Positions 61,493 through 64,000 of a stretch of DNA of 64,000 bases are shown here, in pieces. How positions within the stretch are numbered: the stretch's first letter is position 1; each line of letters begins with the position of its first letter. Origin of the DNA: Hirschia sp964351655 (lineage in GTDB: Bacteria; Pseudomonadota; Alphaproteobacteria; Caulobacterales; Hyphomonadaceae); assembly GCA_964351655.1 (NCBI GenBank), contig CAYGPD010000005.1, positions 62,001-126,000 on the forward strand. The letters are read 5' to 3'. A program made the translations under genes and the position numbers. Below the pieces are notes generated by a model. The model was not told the DNA's origin and ran no database searches. It saw only the letters and a list, made by a program, of their open reading frames with translations.

Positions 61493-63028
61493 GTGACATT
61501 CAGTGTATATGAAATGATTTCTTTAGGTGCCTATTTCGTCTTGATGATGGCGATCGGGTATTATGCGTACCAGAAATCGACCAGCAACATATCTGAATAT
61601 ATGCTAGGGGGACGCCGGCTTCACCCAGCTGTTGGAGCCTTATCTGCTGGTGCTTCTGATATGAGTGGCTGGATGTTGATGGGGTTACCCGGCGCTGTTT
61701 ATTTATCGGGTGTGAGTGAAGCATGGATTGCGGTAGGCCTCACTATTGGGGCCTATTTGAACTACAGGTTCGTTGCTCCTCGGCTTCGCGTTTATACAGA
61801 GCTTGCTAAGGATTCTATTACACTACCCGATTTCTTTGAAAATAGGTTTGAGGACTCCAGTCATGCGTTGCGCCTTATCTCTGCGCTTGTGATTATTGTG
61901 TTTTTTACGCTCTACACGTCTGCGGGTATCGTTGCTGGAGGGAAGCTGTTTGAAGCTAGTTTTGGGATGGATTATCAGCTGGGGTTGTTTGTAACTGCGG
62001 GTGTTGTCCTAGCTTATACGGTGATTGGTGGCTTTTTAGCTGTGAGCCTCACAGACTTTGTTCAAGGCTGTATAATGTTCATCGCGCTTGTGCTTGTGCC
62101 TATCGTAGCGTTTGGGGTTGTCGGCGGGTTAGAGGGGATGGAATCGCACATCGCGGACGCTGGCGCGCGTACAACCGGAATGGTTGACTATTTTAGCTGG
62201 ACAAAGGGTGTGTCTCTAATGGGCGTTATTTCTCTATTGGCATGGGGACTGGGATATTTTGGTCAGCCACATATCATTGTACGTTTTATGGCTATCCGGT
62301 CGTTAAAAGATATTGCTATTTCGCGATATATTGGAATGTCTTGGATGATTGTAACTGTGACGGGCGCTGTGATTGTGGGAATGGTGGGGCTGGCCTATGT
62401 TCAAAAAAGCGGTCTGCAGGCGACGTTCTCTGATCCTGAAACAATCTTTATTCTATTGTCGCAAACGCTCTTTCATCCGTTGATTTCTGGATTTCTCTTG
62501 GCGGCTATATTAGCAGCAATTATGAGCACGATTTCTTCACAGTTACTGGTCTCTTCAAGTTCTCTAACGGAAGATATTTATAAGACATTCTTTAAACGCC
62601 ATGCGGCGCAGTCAGAGCTTGTGCTTGTTGGACGTATCGCGACGGTGCTTGTGTGTGGCGTAGCTATAGCTTTGGCCTTTGACCGCTCGAGCAGTATTTT
62701 ATCGCTTGTTGGGAATGCTTGGGCAGGATTTGGCGCAGCATTTGGCCCGATAATCTTACTGTCCCTTTATTGGCGCAATTTCACACGCAATGGTGCATTG
62801 GCTGGTATGATTGCAGGCGCTTTGACCGTACTATTTTGGTTGTTTGCGCCGATCAAGATTGATGGGCAGGCTTTGTCTTCAATAGTATATGAAATTATTC
62901 CTGGCTTTGTGATTTCAACCATTGTGGCGGTAGGGGTGAGCCTTGGTTCGCAGCGGGGGAATGAGACGGATGGAGAGTTTGAGGCAATGGAAAAAGAGAT
63001 GAAAACGCTGCCCAAATATTTTCTATAA
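61493..63028 (+). CDS. putP: Sodium/proline symporter PutP
   Basis: A 511-residue sodium:solute symporter with about 13 helices. Conserved regions include LGGRRLHPAVGALSAGASDMSGWMLMGLPG near the N-terminus, FGQPHIIVRFMAI in the middle and STISSQLLVSSSSLTEDIYK, the family's sodium-site segment. Proline is the likely substrate because these match PutP closely. I chose GTG 61493 (TAGGA seven bases upstream); TTG 61487 and ATG 61514 are alternatives. Its stop faces fliP. Confidence 0.93.
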   Translation: MTFSVYEMISLGAYFVLMMAIGYYAYQKSTSNISEYMLGGRRLHPAVGALSAGASDMSGWMLMGLPGAVYLSGVSEAWIAVGLTIGAYLNYRFVAPRLRVYTELAKDSITLPDFFENRFEDSSHALRLISALVIIVFFTLYTSAGIVAGGKLFEASFGMDYQLGLFVTAGVVLAYTVIGGFLAVSLTDFVQGCIMFIALVLVPIVAFGVVGGLEGMESHIADAGARTTGMVDYFSWTKGVSLMGVISLLAWGLGYFGQPHIIVRFMAIRSLKDIAISRYIGMSWMIVTVTGAVIVGMVGLAYVQKSGLQATFSDPETIFILLSQTLFHPLISGFLLAAILAAIMSTISSQLLVSSSSLTEDIYKTFFKRHAAQSELVLVGRIATVLVCGVAIALAFDRSSSILSLVGNAWAGFGAAFGPIILLSLYWRNFTRNGALAGMIAGALTVLFWLFAPIKIDGQALSSIVYEIIPGFVISTIVAVGVSLGSQRGNETDGEFEAMEKEMKTLPKYFL

Positions 63029-63083
63029 GCCCCCCAAGGGAGGCAACTTGCAATGCGCGGTGTCATTTTTTAGCTTGGGAAAG

Positions 63084-63851
63084 CTACCCTGGTGGCCCAG
63101 CTACAAAGCTTTCGACGAGGGAGCCTGCGAGGAGACGCCAGCCATCAACCAGTACGAAGAAAATAAGCTTGAAAGGCATAGAGATAGTTACAGGCGGCAG
63201 CATCATCATACCCATGCTCATGAGGATAGACGCGACCACAAGGTCGATGACGAGGAAGGGCAGGAAGATCATAAAGCCAATCTCAAAGGCGCGTTTGAGT
63301 TCAGAGATCATGAAGGCTGGTGCTAACACTTGAAAGGGGGCAGCTTCTGCGCTTTCAAGTGTATCTATCTTTGCCATGCCCATGAAGAGGGCGAGGTCAT
63401 CTTCCTGTACGTGCTTGGCCATAAACGCTTTTACTGGAGCTGCCGCACGTGGGAGGGCGTCTTCTAGCTCAATGGATTCAGCCATAAAAGGTTCGATACC
63501 ATCTTTGTAGGCAGCTTCAAATGTTGGAGCCATGACGAAAGCAGTGAGGAAGAGTGAGAGTGAAATAATGACGGCGTTGGGAGGGCTTTGCTGTAATCCC
63601 ATGGCGGTTCTTAAGAGCGACATCACCACAACAATACGCACGAAACTTGTCGTCATAACTAGTATGGATGGGGCAAGCGAGAGGATGGTGATGACACCTA
63701 GCATCTCTACAACACCGCGTGTGAGACCTTGTCCGGTGCCTAAATCAAATGAAAATTCTTGTGCAATACCTGCTGGGGCAAGCATCAATGTTCCAAACAA
63801 TAGCAGGGAAACACGCGCGAAGGTTTTTGCAAGGCGATGTGGGACGCGCAT
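63084..63851 (-). CDS. fliP: Flagellar export apparatus protein FliP
   Basis: A 255-residue membrane protein at the core of the flagellar type III export gate. The signal peptide-like N-terminus (about 1-30) is typical of FliP. TSFVRIVVVMSLLRTAMGLQQSPPNAV and AFMISELKRAFEIGFMIFLPFLVIDLVV are the family signatures, split here for length. The ATG overlaps the TAA of the upstream gene by one base (TAATG). Confidence 0.97.
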   Translation of the reverse strand: MRVPHRLAKTFARVSLLLFGTLMLAPAGIAQEFSFDLGTGQGLTRGVVEMLGVITILSLAPSILVMTTSFVRIVVVMSLLRTAMGLQQSPPNAVIISLSLFLTAFVMAPTFEAAYKDGIEPFMAESIELEDALPRAAAPVKAFMAKHVQEDDLALFMGMAKIDTLESAEAAPFQVLAPAFMISELKRAFEIGFMIFLPFLVIDLVVASILMSMGMMMLPPVTISMPFKLIFFVLVDGWRLLAGSLVESFVAGPPG

Positions 63852-64000
63852 TATGATTTGTCCTGCTTGTTGCCGATATTGATATTGAGCTTTGGAAGGG
63901 CGGATAAAATTTGCTTGCGTAAAGTGGGCGGTGGTTCTGTTGGAGAGGCAGTAGACGTTTGCAGGGGAAGAGGCGTTTCTTGAGGGGATGGAGCATCACG
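63851..64000 (-). CDS. C-terminal fragment of a probable FliO
   Basis: An open frame enters from the right edge and ends in TAA overlapping the fliP ATG. The visible 49 residues are Pro/Thr-rich and end LNINIGNKQDKS. FliO, which aids FliP assembly, is the usual gene directly before fliP and has a variable, Pro-rich C-terminus. The call is from context; the fragment is too short to prove it. Confidence 0.5.
   Translation of the reverse strand, partial: RDAPSPQETPLPLQTSTASPTEPPPTLRKQILSALPKLNINIGNKQDKS

Noticed and set aside
1..64000. CRISPR arrays, IS elements, prophage genes, tRNA or rRNA genes
   Set aside because: No regularly spaced repeats, transposase or integrase motifs, or cloverleaf-type sequences were seen in the intergenic regions.

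Overview
The window reads as chromosome of a low-GC, flagellated, dimorphic-type alphaproteobacterium of the Caulobacterales/Hyphomonadaceae group; Hirschia-like is my best guess. The evidence is a fliX gene divergent from flgI, flbY- and cheL-like genes, a fliL-fliM-DUF6468-motE operon, CtrA-type TTAA-N7-TTAA boxes, an alphaproteobacterial DksA with half of its zinc cysteines, and a DUF2849/DUF934 sulfite-reduction operon. No IS element, integrase, CRISPR array, rRNA or tRNA was recognised. Taxonomy is inferred from gene content only.

Layout. 1-3907: rod-shape operon mreC(partial)-mreD-mrdA-rodA. 3999-8475: NSS-type transporter, prolyl iminopeptidase, a lipoprotein and an MFS carrier. 8541-12202: Mla/MCE phospholipid-transport operon (permease with STAS, ATPase, MCE protein, auxiliary lipoprotein). 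12286-19244: a TipN-like coiled-coil membrane protein, a 45-residue small membrane ORF, an orphan Hpt protein, a chorismate mutase and a 1178-residue bitopic SH3 protein behind a CtrA-like site. 19396-25263: LysR regulator divergent from an assimilatory sulfate-reduction operon (SUMT, DUF2849, GST, sulfite/nitrite reductase, DUF934, CysH). 25516-27742: a small membrane protein, a TerB-like protein and a LuxR solo.

28172-37872 is the translation/secretion cluster ffh, zinc-ribbon protein, chorismate mutase, rpsP, GNAT, rimM, trmD, rplS. It is interrupted between rimM and trmD by a reverse-strand block of two glycosyltransferases (GT2 and GT39) and a TIR-transmembrane-degenerate-trypsin protein. 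38032-39648 is an AbgT-family transporter. 39686-52764 is a flagellar region: flbY-, cheL- and flgI-type genes, fliX, dksA, flgH, flgA, flgG, flgF, then fliL, fliM, DUF6468, motE-like and a TPR exoprotein on the plus strand. 52793-64000 carries katA, small secreted proteins, an EF-hand-like protein, ttcA, an M28 peptidase, a LysR/VOC pair, putP and finally fliP with the end of a probable fliO.

Together the genes cover cell elongation, outer-membrane lipid homeostasis, polarity, motility, sulfur assimilation and ribosome/SRP biogenesis. Most are core genes. The least conventional loci are the TIR-pseudoprotease gene in the split rimM-trmD cluster, the large CtrA-linked SH3 protein, and short ORFs in intergenic gaps. 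I see no complete multi-gene defence or secondary-metabolite system.
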